NCBI GenBank assembly: GCA_023375785.1
Contig: SZWC01000509.1
Location: forward strand, 268,878 to 332,877
Length of the DNA: 64,000 nucleotides
Source of the DNA: Penium margaritaceum
Lineage: Eukaryota; Streptophyta; Zygnematophyceae; Desmidiales; Peniaceae
Direction of reading: 5' to 3'
Each line of letters starts with the position of its first letter. Within the stretch, counting starts at the first letter, position 1. Of this stretch, positions 22,158 to 32,525 are shown in pieces. Made by a program: the position numbers and the translations under genes. The notes beneath the pieces were generated by a model, which saw only the letters and a program-made list of their open reading frames with translations, was not told the DNA's origin and searched no databases.

Positions 22158-24040
22158 TTAGTTCTCATCTCTTGCATCCACCATGCCAACTCCTCGAGCA
22201 CCTGCAACATGCAAGTCGCTGTCTAGCGACTTTGTCAAGAAGTTCGCAAGCATTTCCTTGGTTGCGACGTGCTCCAGTTCCACGACGCCCTTGGCGACAA
22301 GGTCTCGTGAGTAGTGGTACCGAATATCATTGTGCTTTGTACGCCGGGAGACCATGTTGTCCTCTGCCATAGCGATGGCACTTTGGTTGTCGATGCGGAT
22401 GACCGTTGCTTCCTCTTGTGGTGCCTTGATCTCATCAAGCAAACTACGAAGCCACTGCGTTTCCTTGCACACTTCAGAGAGTGCAATGTACTCCGCCTCA
22501 GCAGTAGAAAGCAAGACGCATTCTTGCTTCCTGCTTGCCCACGAGACCGCACCACCGTTGAGAAGACAGAAAAACCCTGAGGTGGACTTCCTGTCATCAA
22601 TCCGTCCTCCCCAGTTTGCGTCACTGTAACATGTCATTCACAGCAAGTCTGATCCTTCTAGACTTTCAAACTGAAGTCCGACGTGCCGAGTCGTTTTGAG
22701 GTAGCGAAAAATTTGCTTCACAGCTTGCCAATGTTCTGGCCCAGGGTTGGCCACAAACCTGCTCACCTGACCCACCGCATAAGCAATGTCAGGTCGCGTT
22801 CCCACCATCACGTACATGAGGCTCCTAACGGCGGACTGGTACGGAATGGTTTGCATCTCCTGCCGGTCTGCCTCGTTGCTTGGTGACATGGAGGAGGAGA
22901 GCTTTCAGTCGGAGGGCATGGGGGTGCTGACGGGTTTGCAGTCCTCCATGTTGTAGCGCTTCAAGACGTCCATGATGTACTTGGTCTGGTTGAGCTTGAT
23001 GGTGCCTGCTTTGCGGTTGCGGTGAACAACAATCCCGAGGTAGTACTCAAGAGGTCCCATGTCCTTCATCTTAAACCTGCTGGCCAGATTTTTTTTGAGG
23101 TCCGTAAAGGCCTCCTGCGAGGAAGAACACATGATGAGATCGTCCATGTACAATGCCACAAGCAGCAAGCCACATTTGTCCTCCCGCACATAGACGCTGG
23201 GGTCATTCCTGCAATGTGCAAAGGAGATCTCAGCCATGAAGCTGTCCATCTCCTTGTACCAGATCCGTGGGGCCTGATTCAGCCCGTACAACGCCTTCAC
23301 CAGCTTGCACACCTTACCCTCGGGTGCTTTGACACCTTCCGGCACCTCCATTAGCACCTCCTTGTCGAGCTTCCCATAAAGGAAAGCTGTCCTCACATCC
23401 ATCTGGTAGATCTCAAGGTCTTTGGCGGCAGCGACGGCAAGCAGGGACCTGATTGAGGCAAATGTGACAACCGGTGCGAATGTCTCATCGTACTCAGACC
23501 ATGCGCACTCTGAGAATCCTTTCGCCACGATCCTTGCCTTGTACTTGTTGATGCTATCATCTTGCTTCCGCTTCAACCTGAGCACCCACTTTGAGCCCAC
23601 CACGTGAGCGTTAGCAGGTCTGTCCACCAGCACCCATGTGCCATTTTCTTCGATGGACGCGAGCTCGCTGTCCACCGCCTCCTTCCACTTGGCCGCATCA
23701 GGCCTTGCCAGCGCATCAGCCACAGTGAGCGGCTCTCCCTGAGCCAAACAGGACCAGCTCAGTCCAGTCCAGCTTCCGATGTCAGCGTCATATTTTGGAG
23801 TTTGTTTTCTTTGTCGTGTGCCGCGACGTTGCATTGCTGGTGGATCTTCGCAATGCTGTTGTTCCCGTGCTGCAGGCTGCCCTGAAGTTAAGTTTTCTTC
23901 TTTTGAAGAGCCCCTAGCCTCCGAGCTGTTTTCAGAGGCCTCGGACGTCTCCGACTCTGTATCGGAGCTCGCCGCTGCGTCAGCCTGCGTAGCCGCTCTT
24001 CCTGCCACACCACTGTTCTTCACGGCCTGCTGTATTGTAC
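22158..24040 (-). pseudogene. Copia-II reverse transcriptase-RNase H, M1
   Basis: The reverse transcriptase reads ASIEENGTWVLVDRPANAHV, KARIVAKGFSE, QMDVRTAFLYGKLDKEVLME and ALYMDDLIMC, so the YxDD site is intact (YMDD). RNase H reads CYSDANWGGRIDDRKSTSG, STAEAEYIAL and RIDNQSAIAM, keeping the catalytic Asp/Glu positions. It ends GVGMVDARDEN then TAA. Two in-frame TGA codons break it: at 22905-22907 (other copies have a Cys codon in SECK) and 22638-22640 (other copies have CGA). The N-terminal part (SETSEASENSSEARG) is the acidic integrase-to-RT linker. Confidence 0.85.
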
Positions 24041-24599
24041 TGGCACCACTTGCCCGTTTTACAGGGCGAATGGCCCGATTCGGGGGTTCCTCATCTCAAC
24101 ATCCCGCCTTGGTTGTCCACGGGCATGGAATAAGCGTTACTCCTCGGCATGCAGTAGTGCCTTCAAGTCTTCTACCAGATGCAGCAGCCAACACCAACAA
24201 CAACTCAGGAGATGGCAAATCCAGCCGATCCACCCACACAGGGAATGCCATAGGATGAAGATCATCCGATCATGACCGGGAGGCAACCAGTGTCCACCGC
24301 GATCCCATCCGCAGTACAGGTTTCACAGCTTCCGCATACCCAAGAGCGGCAGAGCAGCCGACAAGGCCACCAGACGCCATTATAGGGAAGATGCAGTCGC
24401 CAGCAGCCACAGTCTTTCCGCAACCTCCACATCCCCAATACCCACCATGTTGCACCCTGCCCTGGGCACGCTGTAGTCAGGCATGACACCATCACCCAAT
24501 CCCACCAACACCCCGACATTGGACCCATGTGTCTCCGACGATGTACTTCCCCCGAGTTGCAACTTCTCTTTCCAACATTATCTCACCCCAACGCAAGGA

Positions 24600-26330
24600 T
24601 CCCACTAGCCAGTGATGGTCCCCCTAGGATCTACCGTCACGGCGGTTTCTTCCTCACCATTTCGGGGTCACCAGCCGCATGTCGCCTCCGCACAAGAGGG
24701 CTTGGTCAGAGGCATGCCACCACCCATTGGTACAACCCCCGCAACTTCACGTAGGTTGGCAACAATACCCGTACGTATTCCATTCCTCTGTAGTAACCCA
24801 ACTCCATCTGCATCCCCCAGGACCCCCACCGCAACAGCAGCAGCAACAACCCTCACCCCAACCCATAGTGAACCAAACAACAGTGATTTCAGATTCTATG
24901 ATCCCTCTGACGGGGACATTTCACCCACTACAACAGCAGGTGGGCCTCGTTCCTGGGACCGCTGCTCAACCCCTTCCGCGGCCAGTGAATTTGGCCAGCT
25001 CGACAATTCTGGTCCCTTTGAATCTGAGTGGACCCGCGTCCGCCGACCCATTCCTGACGGGGAAGAACTGGCCCTTTTCTCATCAGACTCCTCAGATGCC
25101 CCCCTCCAAGGTCCACTTCTCCCAACATGCGGATGGAAGACATCACCCATTCTCCCACCATCCAATTCTGATGACTCCGACATCGCTCTTGAGCGAGTAC
25201 CCCTCACCTCCTTGTCTAGGGTGGTAGTACGCGCTAGGGCCTACGCCTCAGGGACCACCGTGGAACCATGGAGTGTAGGCTCCTCCGCTGGGCCCCTTGA
25301 ATACGACCACTCCACACATGCAGCCACAGCAGAGCCAGACCCCCCCATACCACTCACTACAACAGACACATTCCAGCCAGTATTGGAGAGCAGATATACA
25401 ACACGGATCCGCGCCAGGGATATAGAGTCTGTCTTACCACATAAGACAAAATTCCGCGGGAACACCGCCGTTGGGATATCAAGCATATCACATGCAGTCA
25501 GGGGTAGTTGGCCAGTCACACGGTCACGGTCTGCCAGCAGCCGCCGCTTCTGTTACCTATGCGGCTCTGATGGCCATCTCCATCGCCAATGTCCTGCCTG
25601 CTTTCCGCGCCCCTACTCAGACCCACATCATCGCGGGAGCCACTAACCGCAGCATGGTCCCCATTCTCCAGATCATTCAAACTGACTTAGCTCATCTGCC
25701 GCGAATGGACACCTTTACTGGCGCAGCAGGTGAAGATCCATGGCAATGGCTTCACCAGATCGCCTTGCAAGCTGCCATTTGCTGCATCTGTGTTGATATT
25801 GTGCAAGCCACAGCTGAGCTACATCTACAAGGTGCTACAACAGATTGGTGCAATGTGCGGAAAACTTTCACTACGTATAAGGACTTTAGCGATGCCCTCA
25901 TTGTGCGATTCCGGCCCGTTACAAAGGGAGGCACTTTCCAAGATTGAGAAGGATGTTATGAAGCCAGGGGACAATATCCAATGCTATGTGGATAAGTTCC
26001 TTGTGTGGTCTACGACTGCCATGAGCTTGGAAGGTGAGGGACTTCCCCTTTCGGTTCTGCTCCAGAATCCAAGCAGCACACTCCAGGATGAAATCAGCAC
26101 ACACATGATTCCGCGGAAGTACCGTAGCTTGCAGCTGAAGCCAGTGATAGATATGAACAGCTCCGTACGATGAGGCAGCAATCGGCACCCGGAACAGCTG
26201 CAGCACTAGGTGGCGGTGCAGTGCGCGACAACCCTCCACCACCAAAGGCATGTCACGTCTGCGGCAGTTTCGAACATCTACAGGCCCACTGTCAGCGATG
26301 CCAAATGGAGAAACTTCTTCCTACGCAGCA
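24600..26330 (+). pseudogene. gypsy gag (Gln/Pro-rich N-terminus, capsid, zinc knuckle), copy 2
   Basis: The frame from 24679 is Gln/Pro-rich (GPPPQQQQQQPSPQP) and continues, through several stops near 25218-25430, into the capsid frame at 25471-25947 (GEDPWQWLHQIALQAAICC, ATAELHLQGATTDWCN, ALIVRFRP). A frameshift near 25930 leads to NIQCYVDKFLVW. The nucleocapsid knuckle CHVCGSFEHLQAHC lies near 26250. In the other frame (24612-25646) a 344-codon frame ends with a second CCHC-like motif, CYLCGSDGHLHRQC, overlapping the start of the capsid frame; see the findings. Confidence 0.75.
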
Positions 26331-26366
26331 CTTGAAGGCAGAATAATAGCGCCAGTATGACGCAAC

Positions 26367-27655
26367 ATGGAATCACCAGACCGACGACCAAACCAGCACC
26401 CACAGAGAGCTCCTGACATGCAAGGGGCTGCGATATCAATGGCCCCTAATCAACAAGTGCCCCTTCTCCCAACTCCAGTGGTTGATCCAACTGCTATTGG
26501 AACCAGTGCATGTGCCGCCGGTACGCGGAATGTTCGATTTGGCGTGCTGATAGGTGATGATGAAACCACATAAGAGATGCAACTGGAATAGGAGCATCAA
26601 GAGATTGATGCCGCACAAGCAGCCGGCTTGGTGGGCTGGACTTTACAAGGAGCAATGGACATCAAGAGGGAACTCCGTCAGCATGTGGAACGATAGAGGC
26701 TATTCTCCAGGAGGCAATTGCCGCACGATCGGTGCAGCCACATGCTTACCGTGAAGGAATAAAAACAAAAGCCGTACAGGAAGCGACAGAGCAACTAGCA
26801 CACCCTTCAGACGAAACTGCCATGACACAATCAGCCCCAGTGGTAATGCCATCATCCTACGCGAAGCTCCCTCCTATGCCTTCCAATCCATTGGAAACTC
26901 TCCTCACCCGGCCTGTCGCCACTGTCTCCTTCCTGGAGTATCTCCATCTCCATCCTGAGATAGAAAGGGGGCTTGATGCTTGCTTCCGTAGGGCAGATCA
27001 GCGCTTTGCTCCGGCAGGCATTCAGCTTCGTTGTGAACACCTGACACCTGGCGACACGCAGAACACTCGCAAAGCCAACATGGACTCCACGGTACGCATC
27101 TCCCTCCATGAGACTGAATCGGGGTGGGTACCTCAACCACTGGAACCCCCATGGTAGAATGACACCGACTATGATGTGGTGTGCTAAAGAGTTTGGATCT
27201 TGGGGAAGACGTTCCTCACCATCATCGATACATGTGCCACCCACACCACCATCGCCCTCTGCATCCTTGCAGCAGTTGGATGGGCAAACCGGGTCCTTCC
27301 CACTTGAAGCATCTTGAGTTATGCTTTGGGAGGTTTTGATGCAGGGGAGGGCGAGTTTCGCGACCTCCCAGTCCAAATTGGAACACTTCACGAACCACTA
27401 ACCCTACAGGTCACACGTGCGCAGACATATGACATGCTCATTGGCATAGACTACCTGGTGCCACACCAAGCCAGTCTCATCTTGAGCTTGGGTGTCATGC
27501 AACTAGGATCAGGGGAAGGGGACAAAGATTATGCCCTCATCATGGTCCCTCCACGCACGGCACTCCCTCTCACCAATGTGACTATCGTTTCCCCTCAGGC
27601 TGCACAATGGGAGGATGCTCTCGCCCACAACACTCAGCCCCCACCACCCTCGTGA
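26367..27655 (+). pseudogene. gypsy linker domain and first retropepsin-like protease, copy 2
   Basis: The frame 26732-27157 carries the small domain SFLEYLHLHPEIERGLDACF followed by GIQLRCEHLTPG. The protease starts near 27215 with TIIDTCATHTTIAL, where D-T-G-A is expected, so Gly is Cys. A stop (TGA, 27304-27306) and a frame change follow. Frame 27314-27655 holds the C-terminal half: LPVQIGTLHEPLTLQVTRAQ, then TYDMLIGIDYLVPHQASLIL. The frame ends in TGA at 27653-27655, followed by more linker sequence up to the reverse transcriptase. Confidence 0.75.
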
Positions 27656-27879
27656 CAAGAACCTGAGTCCATTGTTGGCATGGTGCACCTTCCCAAGCCC
27701 TGCACACGACAAGCAGGAGAGCGTCCGCGTGTAGGAGAAGGGGTGTCGGATGAGGTACACCAGGCATTCGCGTAGTGGTACCAGTACGTGGCAGAAGCAG
27801 AAGCAGACCTGGCTACTACAGAAATTGGTACCCGTGCAACCCTCCTTGGTTACTGTCAACAGGAACAATCTAGCATGGT

Positions 27880-29376
27880 AAACTGATATGAGGAAGATGA
27901 GGATGTATCCCCACCAAAGCCACGTTCAAACTCAGCCCCACTAGCTCCCTTTGACCACATGCTCCATGAGCGGCTGACATCACACCAACGCCAGTAGGTG
28001 CGGCAGCTCCTACAGCAGCATGCGGAAGTCTTTGTCGGTGCCACATCTGAGATCGGCGCGGTGGACGCCTACCATGTCATCAACACGGGTCATGCACAGC
28101 CACTGAAGCAAAAAGTCCAACGCATCCTGTCCGACCAGCAGGAGATTGTGTTGGATGGTCTCCAAGAGCTCAAAGACCAAGGGGTGATGATCCCTATCAG
28201 TAGTCCTTGGCGTGCCAACCTCGTTATCGTAGGAAAGCCATACGGAAGAAAGCACTTCTATGTGGACTTCCGCGATCTCAACCGCATGACAGAGGAGGAC
28301 ACTTACCCCATACCGCTCATTGTAGACATCCAAGAGCGGCACAAGGGTCGCGGTTGGTTTGCAAATCTGGATGTACAGTCCGCGTTTCATGCTATCCCTA
28401 TGCACCCGGATTCTGTTGCCAGGATCACGTTCGTTACCCCTGAGTGCCTCTACGCCTTCACCCGCATGCCCTTTGGCCTCCGACACACCAGTGCAACCTT
28501 CTTGCGCGTCATGGACACCACCCTCTGCCATCTGCCCAATGTCAGTTGCTACATCGCCGACGTCCTAGTCGTGGCTCATTCCTTCGGAGAAGTACTCAAT
28601 TTATTGGATGCAGCATTCCTTGCTCTCCGTCGCACCAACCTCAAGCTCAAAGCTGTAAAGTGCATCATCGACGTGGAGCAGATAGAGTTCATCAGATTCG
28701 TCATGAGTGCGAAGGGTATCACCAACGATCCAGAAAAAATTGTTACGGTAAAGGAATGGCGGCAACCTACCTCAGCCGGACAAGTTCAACTCTTCCTTTT
28801 CTTTGTCTCATTCTACCAATGGTTTGTTTAAGATAACGCAAAGATTGTTTGCCAGCTCAGCAGCTGACGCGCCAAGACACGAAATTCATCTGGACTATCG
28901 CGTACCAAGGTGCTTGGAAGGAAATCAAACATCGCTTGATCACAGCGCCGATGTTAGAATTCCCTGACTTCAACCTCCCCTTTATCATCACAACAGATTG
29001 GTCCTGCAAAAGCCAGGATGCCATCCTACCTCAATAAGCGGAGCAGAAAATCCAGAGGGTCATTGACTATGCCAGGCGGGCCCTAAATGATGCGGAAAGA
29101 AAGTATCCACTGGTCAAGGACAAGTACCTGGCTATGCTCTGGGTATTGGCACACTTCTACAACTACATCAAGAACGGCATGCCCTTTACCATCTACAAGG
29201 ATCATCAGATACTTCAATGGCTTCTCACCACCCAGAACCATGAGGGGATCTTGGCGAAGTGGGCACTCCTCCTCCAAGGGTACAACCTCCGCATCCAATA
29301 CCATCTCGCGATGGCCAACCGGCATGCGGATGCACTCAGCCGGCTTTCGCGCGAGGGCTGGCCTGCGGCCACACAC
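27880..29376 (+). pseudogene. gypsy reverse transcriptase-RNase H, copy 2
   Basis: Reverse transcriptase frame 27998-28831: VIVGKPYGRKHFYVDFRDLN, FANLDVQSAFHAIPMHPDS, FTRMPFGLRHTSATF and CYIADVLVVA. The Y-x-D-D site is YIAD, so the first of the two aspartates is lost. TAG at 27995-27997, just before the frame, aligns with CAA in copy 1. RNase H runs from about 28834: EFPDFNLPFIITTDWSCKSQ, YPLVKDKYLAMLWVLAHFYN, YKDHQILQWL and ending ANRHADALSRL. A TAA lies near 29036, where copy 1 has GAA. It belongs to the Ty3/gypsy RT/RNaseH family. Confidence 0.85.
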
Positions 29377-29379
29377 ACT

Positions 29380-30430
29380 GCCGATGAGAACATGTCGCCG
29401 ACCTCGGCCACATCACATAAAGGAATGGAGTGCACATGGGAAGGTGTTTCTCGTGACTTCACACCGGATGAAGAGCATCTTGCCGCACGGCTTCTTCACC
29501 TTACCCTGGAGGATCTCGGTCCTGCTGTGACCCCGGCTCAGGCCGACGGCGCCCACGGACGTCTCCACCTCGCGGAAATCCCTGGTCTACACAACATGCA
29601 CCACCGCTCCCGATATGGCTTTGAATCCCTCATGTTGCAGGACATCTGGGAACGCCTACCCTCACATCCTGTGGCGGCCGCCAGATGGGAGGCCAGGGAG
29701 CCAGCCCGCCTCTGCCCTCACTGTCTTCCTGCAACTACCTCTCTCGTTGCTCCCTCATCCTCGCCCACTGCCCATCCTGGTATCTCTGCCCTCTTCCTTG
29801 ACCCCCTTCTTCCACTTCCCCTGATTGACTACCTCACCCTGCATCCCCGCGCCGTAGACACAATAGCTGCATTATTCTCCACCGCCAATGCAAACCTAAC
29901 ATGTGTGGGCATCGGCCTCACGTGCATCCATGCACCCTCAACAGGAGTCCACCATCTCCATCTCTGCGTCCGCAATCTTCATACGGAGGAAGCTAGCGCC
30001 CTTCTCTATGCAGACTCCCACAAGAAGCTTCGACCGCTGCAGACACCACCTACGCCAAAGCGGAAACCATTGGTTGCATGGTGCCATGCATGGATTTGTG
30101 GCTGCAAGTTTACGACTATCATTGACACCGCAGGCACACATACTACCGTTGCCATGCGGTTGGTCCGCACTCTCAGCCTCGTCCATCTCATCCAACCCTA
30201 TCCGCTATGATTCTCCCTTGCATCTGGGCATCTGGATGGCCCCGGCAGACAAATCAACATGCTCCGAATCCAGGACACAAATGTCCATGCGTCATGTGCA
30301 GTTCAGATCTGCGTCGTGCGGACATATGACATCCTCTTGGCAGTGGACTGGCTCGCGCCAGGCCACGCTAGTATATTACTCGGGGCAGGCGTTCTCAGCC
30401 TCATTTCTGCCAAGAAAGTGCTATCGTTAA
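29380..30430 (+). pseudogene. gypsy post-RNase H module: linker, small domain, second retropepsin-like domain, copy 2
   Basis: The RNase H frame runs on without a stop (frame 29134-30210). It contains a linker, a domain LIDYLTLHPRAVDTIAALF then GIGLTCIHAPS, and a protease-like start CKFTTIIDTAGTHTTVAMRL. A TGA follows at 30208. The C-terminal half is in frame 30259-30648: VRTYDILLAVDWLAPGHASI, then LLGAGVLSL. The domain pair aligns with the pair before the reverse transcriptase (26900-27540). The active site is D-T-A-G and not D-T-G-A, so catalysis is doubtful in this copy. No integrase motif is seen here or downstream. Confidence 0.65.
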
Positions 30431-30597
30431 TGTGTTTGTTCACTTGCCCACCACTAGCACCCATCCAGCAGTTGGCCGCACCTTCTTCACACCAATCATT
30501 CCCCATGACAGGACAGCACCATTTTCATCGGTCTATCCCCGCAGCCCATGCCGTTGCCTGTGGCCAAGGACACGGACTTGCGGGGACCATGCTCACT

Positions 30598-30607
30598 GGG
30601 AGGGGGG
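30598..30607 (+). other. Candidate polypurine tract of gypsy copy 2
   Basis: GGGAGGGGGG, identical to 6441-6450, followed by T and then TGC. The uncertainty is the same as for copy 1. Confidence 0.35.
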
Positions 30608-31040
30608 TTGCACGCGGCATCCTTCATCCAGCGGTACCACCAACGTAGCTATAGGACCTTCAGCTATGGATACCTCAACACCACACCGCCCGAAGACGCA
30701 TTATGCGGGACCACCAGATGTTGCTGGCCTTTCCAGCCCTTCCGCCCTCCATGCACGAATGGTCGCGGGAGCACACCCTGCACGCAGCAGCTCGGCACAA
30801 CGGGGTGCACAACAATGAGAAGCAGAAGGCATGAGCACGATGAATCTCCTACAGGACTTGGAGCAGGGGGATGAAAGCTCCTGAGAAACTGTAGGCATCG
30901 GCGAGGAGGGAGAAGAGCAACATCAATGGATGGCCCGCGCCATCTTGTTGGTCCATGCAGAGCTGCGCATATACCTGCTGATCCAGTTCAACCTCCTGAT
31001 TGACGACTGGCCTCGATTCATCCCACACATGGCGACATAA

Positions 31041-31484
31041 ATTCAGACGTTTTCTGCGAAGGCAAGGCGCTTGCAGATGCTTGAGCTCGCTGGAGTCTTG
31101 CTGCTGGCAAGCGAGATGCGAGATATGGCGTACAACATGGAAGGAAAAACTTTTTGTGAAGTGTGCGGTAGAGTCATGAGTTTACTTGATGAACCCGCAG
31201 ATATGCAAGACCTGGAAGCTGCGCGGCTGGGGGAATTCAGTAGACTGAGGTCTTCTCGATACACTAGTGGGTTTGCCTCCGCCTGAGTAGCCGCCGCTGC
31301 CTGTTGTCCTTCTTGCCTTGCCTTGTGAGCAGCCTCCTGTGATGCCTTCACCAGCCTTTGCTGCAAACGTTTCACCGTTTGCTGCCGTGGATCCTGTCTT
31401 ACCTGGCCGGGTGAAATCGCCGCAAGGAGCATCATCCCCAGGCTCTACCCTCCCAACTGTCCTGTAGGTGGTGCAGGTCCAATG
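31041..31484 (-). pseudogene. Unidentified coding fragment, Gln/Ala-rich coiled-coil-like
   Basis: A 130-codon minus-strand frame reads VKRLQQRLVKASQEAAHKAR then QEGQQAAAATQAEANP, likely helical, then a Ser-rich part. I recognise no family. The plus strand also has a frame (31071-31286) with a CEVCGR pair. The part at 31330-31484 recurs at 36961-37115, just before the 3' LTR. It is cut at its right side by the Copia-II insertion. Confidence 0.3.
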
Positions 31485-32172
31485 TGTTGTTTATGCCCCT
31501 TTGACCACTGTTATAGCTTAGCGGACAGGTTGGGCATGCACTGCTCCCTTGGAGTAAGTCCCCCATACCTGGTTCGTGGTGCAAGTCCAAGCGTGACACC
31601 AGCAGTGTAGCGCAATGGATAGCACGTTGGACTTAAGGACAGCAGTTCCTACGTTCGAGCCTTGGTGTGTGCAGGAGGCAATTTGACCTTCCTGCACAAG
31701 GGGGATGTTTCTTAGACATTTCTCCATACATGAGGAGAGTGCGCCACTTGGCGTTCAGTGGATGCGCTAATTGGCGGACTGGTGAGGTGGTGTGGAGTGA
31801 CCACCCCAAAAGTGCCACTATCCACACACCTTAGAAGCCAGGCCTAGGACTATATGTACCAGGCTCATTCCTCATTCTAACTACACAATCTGGCCTTAGA
31901 TGCTCCTCACAAAGCCGTCAAACTAAGGAACAGTATAAAGAAGACACTGGTTGGTCTAAGCCCTAGGAGTTAGTCTCTGACTAGCACCTCACGCGAAAGT
32001 GACCAAATGTTAAGTGGACACAGTTTCTAGGAAGTGATTGCCTAGGAACTGCCCAGTGTGGAACCGTGATCCTGATGGTGATATCTTCTCCTAGTTGAAA
32101 TGCTAGGAGCGGATGGCAGGTGCTGTTGTGTCGGCCCTCTTTTCTAGTCCGTTCGCCTCAGGCCGGTTGACA
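31485..32172 (+). repeat. 5' LTR of Copia-II P
   Basis: It starts TGTTGTTTATGCCCC and ends GGCCGGTTGACA. CTATATGTA near 31850 is a candidate TATA box. U3 carries the tRNA-Arg-like segment at 31600-31672. It differs from the 3' LTR at several percent of positions by eye. Confidence 0.85.
31600..31672 (+). other. tRNA-Arg-like segment with A and B boxes inside the LTR
   Basis: TAGCGCAATGG (31608-31618) fits a polymerase III A box and GTTCGAGCC (31653-31661) a B box, about 35 bases apart. The D-arm stretch GCGCAATGGATAGC and TTGGACTT resemble eukaryotic tRNA-Arg. The anticodon stem and acceptor do not pair well, so it is not a working tRNA gene. The segment recurs in the LTRs at 21371, 37116, 47535, 49359 and 54657. 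Confidence 0.5.
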
Positions 32173-32174
32173 AA

Positions 32175-32189
32175 GGGTTATGGGCCCAC
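32175..32189 (+). promoter_or_regulatory. Primer-binding site matching the initiator tRNA-Met anticodon arm
   Basis: GGGTTATGGGCCCAC, two bases after the 5' LTR, is the exact complement of the plant initiator tRNA-Met anticodon stem-loop (GTGGGCCCATAACCC). This is the half-tRNA primer type known from Drosophila copia and yeast Ty5. The minus-strand element at 54657 has the same site with one change. Confidence 0.75.
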
Positions 32190-32525
32190 GTTGACCAGTT
32201 GTAAGGCACGCTTTGCTCAACTCTCGTACGCTCTCTCCGGGTGCGCACACCGGCTCTATCAGCTCCATCAGCTCCATTAGCCTCATCAGCTCCAATGGCT
32301 GGGTCTGCACTCAGCACACAGGGACCAAGGACAAGTTCTGCCCTTGGAGGCACGACCCTTGTGTCCCAACCAGGACAAGCTCTGCCCTTGGAGGCAAAAC
32401 ATTGGGTGTGTAGGTGTAGATATCTTCTCAGTCTGCAGGTGAACATCGGCTGGAGGGGAAAGCAACGGATCTGCATCCTAAAACCGAGAGCCGACATCAG
32501 CTAACATCAGCCTACATCGGCCTCG

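Larger units (their letters stand above)
21371..24060 (-). mobile_element. Copia-II retrotransposon M1, minus strand, 5' part lost
   Basis: On the minus strand the order is reverse transcriptase, RNase H, polypurine tract, 3' LTR. Similarity to the other Copia-II copies stops at about 24060, where gypsy copy 2 begins. The missing 5' part is not found after the gypsy copy, so the junction is a nested insertion plus deletion, or a rearrangement. Confidence 0.8.
24061..31040 (+). mobile_element. Ty3/gypsy LTR retrotransposon, copy 2 (same family as 1-6538)
   Basis: Gag, knuckle, linker, first protease, reverse transcriptase, RNase H, linker, second protease: the order is identical to copy 1 and the sequence better preserved. 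The start is defined only by loss of Copia-II similarity at about 24060. The end is uncertain; a purine tract lies at 30598-30607, and translatable but unrecognised sequence continues to about 31040. No LTR pair is seen. Confidence 0.8.

Noticed and set aside
31600-31672. A functional tRNA-Arg gene
   Set aside because: The A and B boxes are good, but the acceptor and anticodon stems do not pair and the anticodon loop is not conserved between copies.
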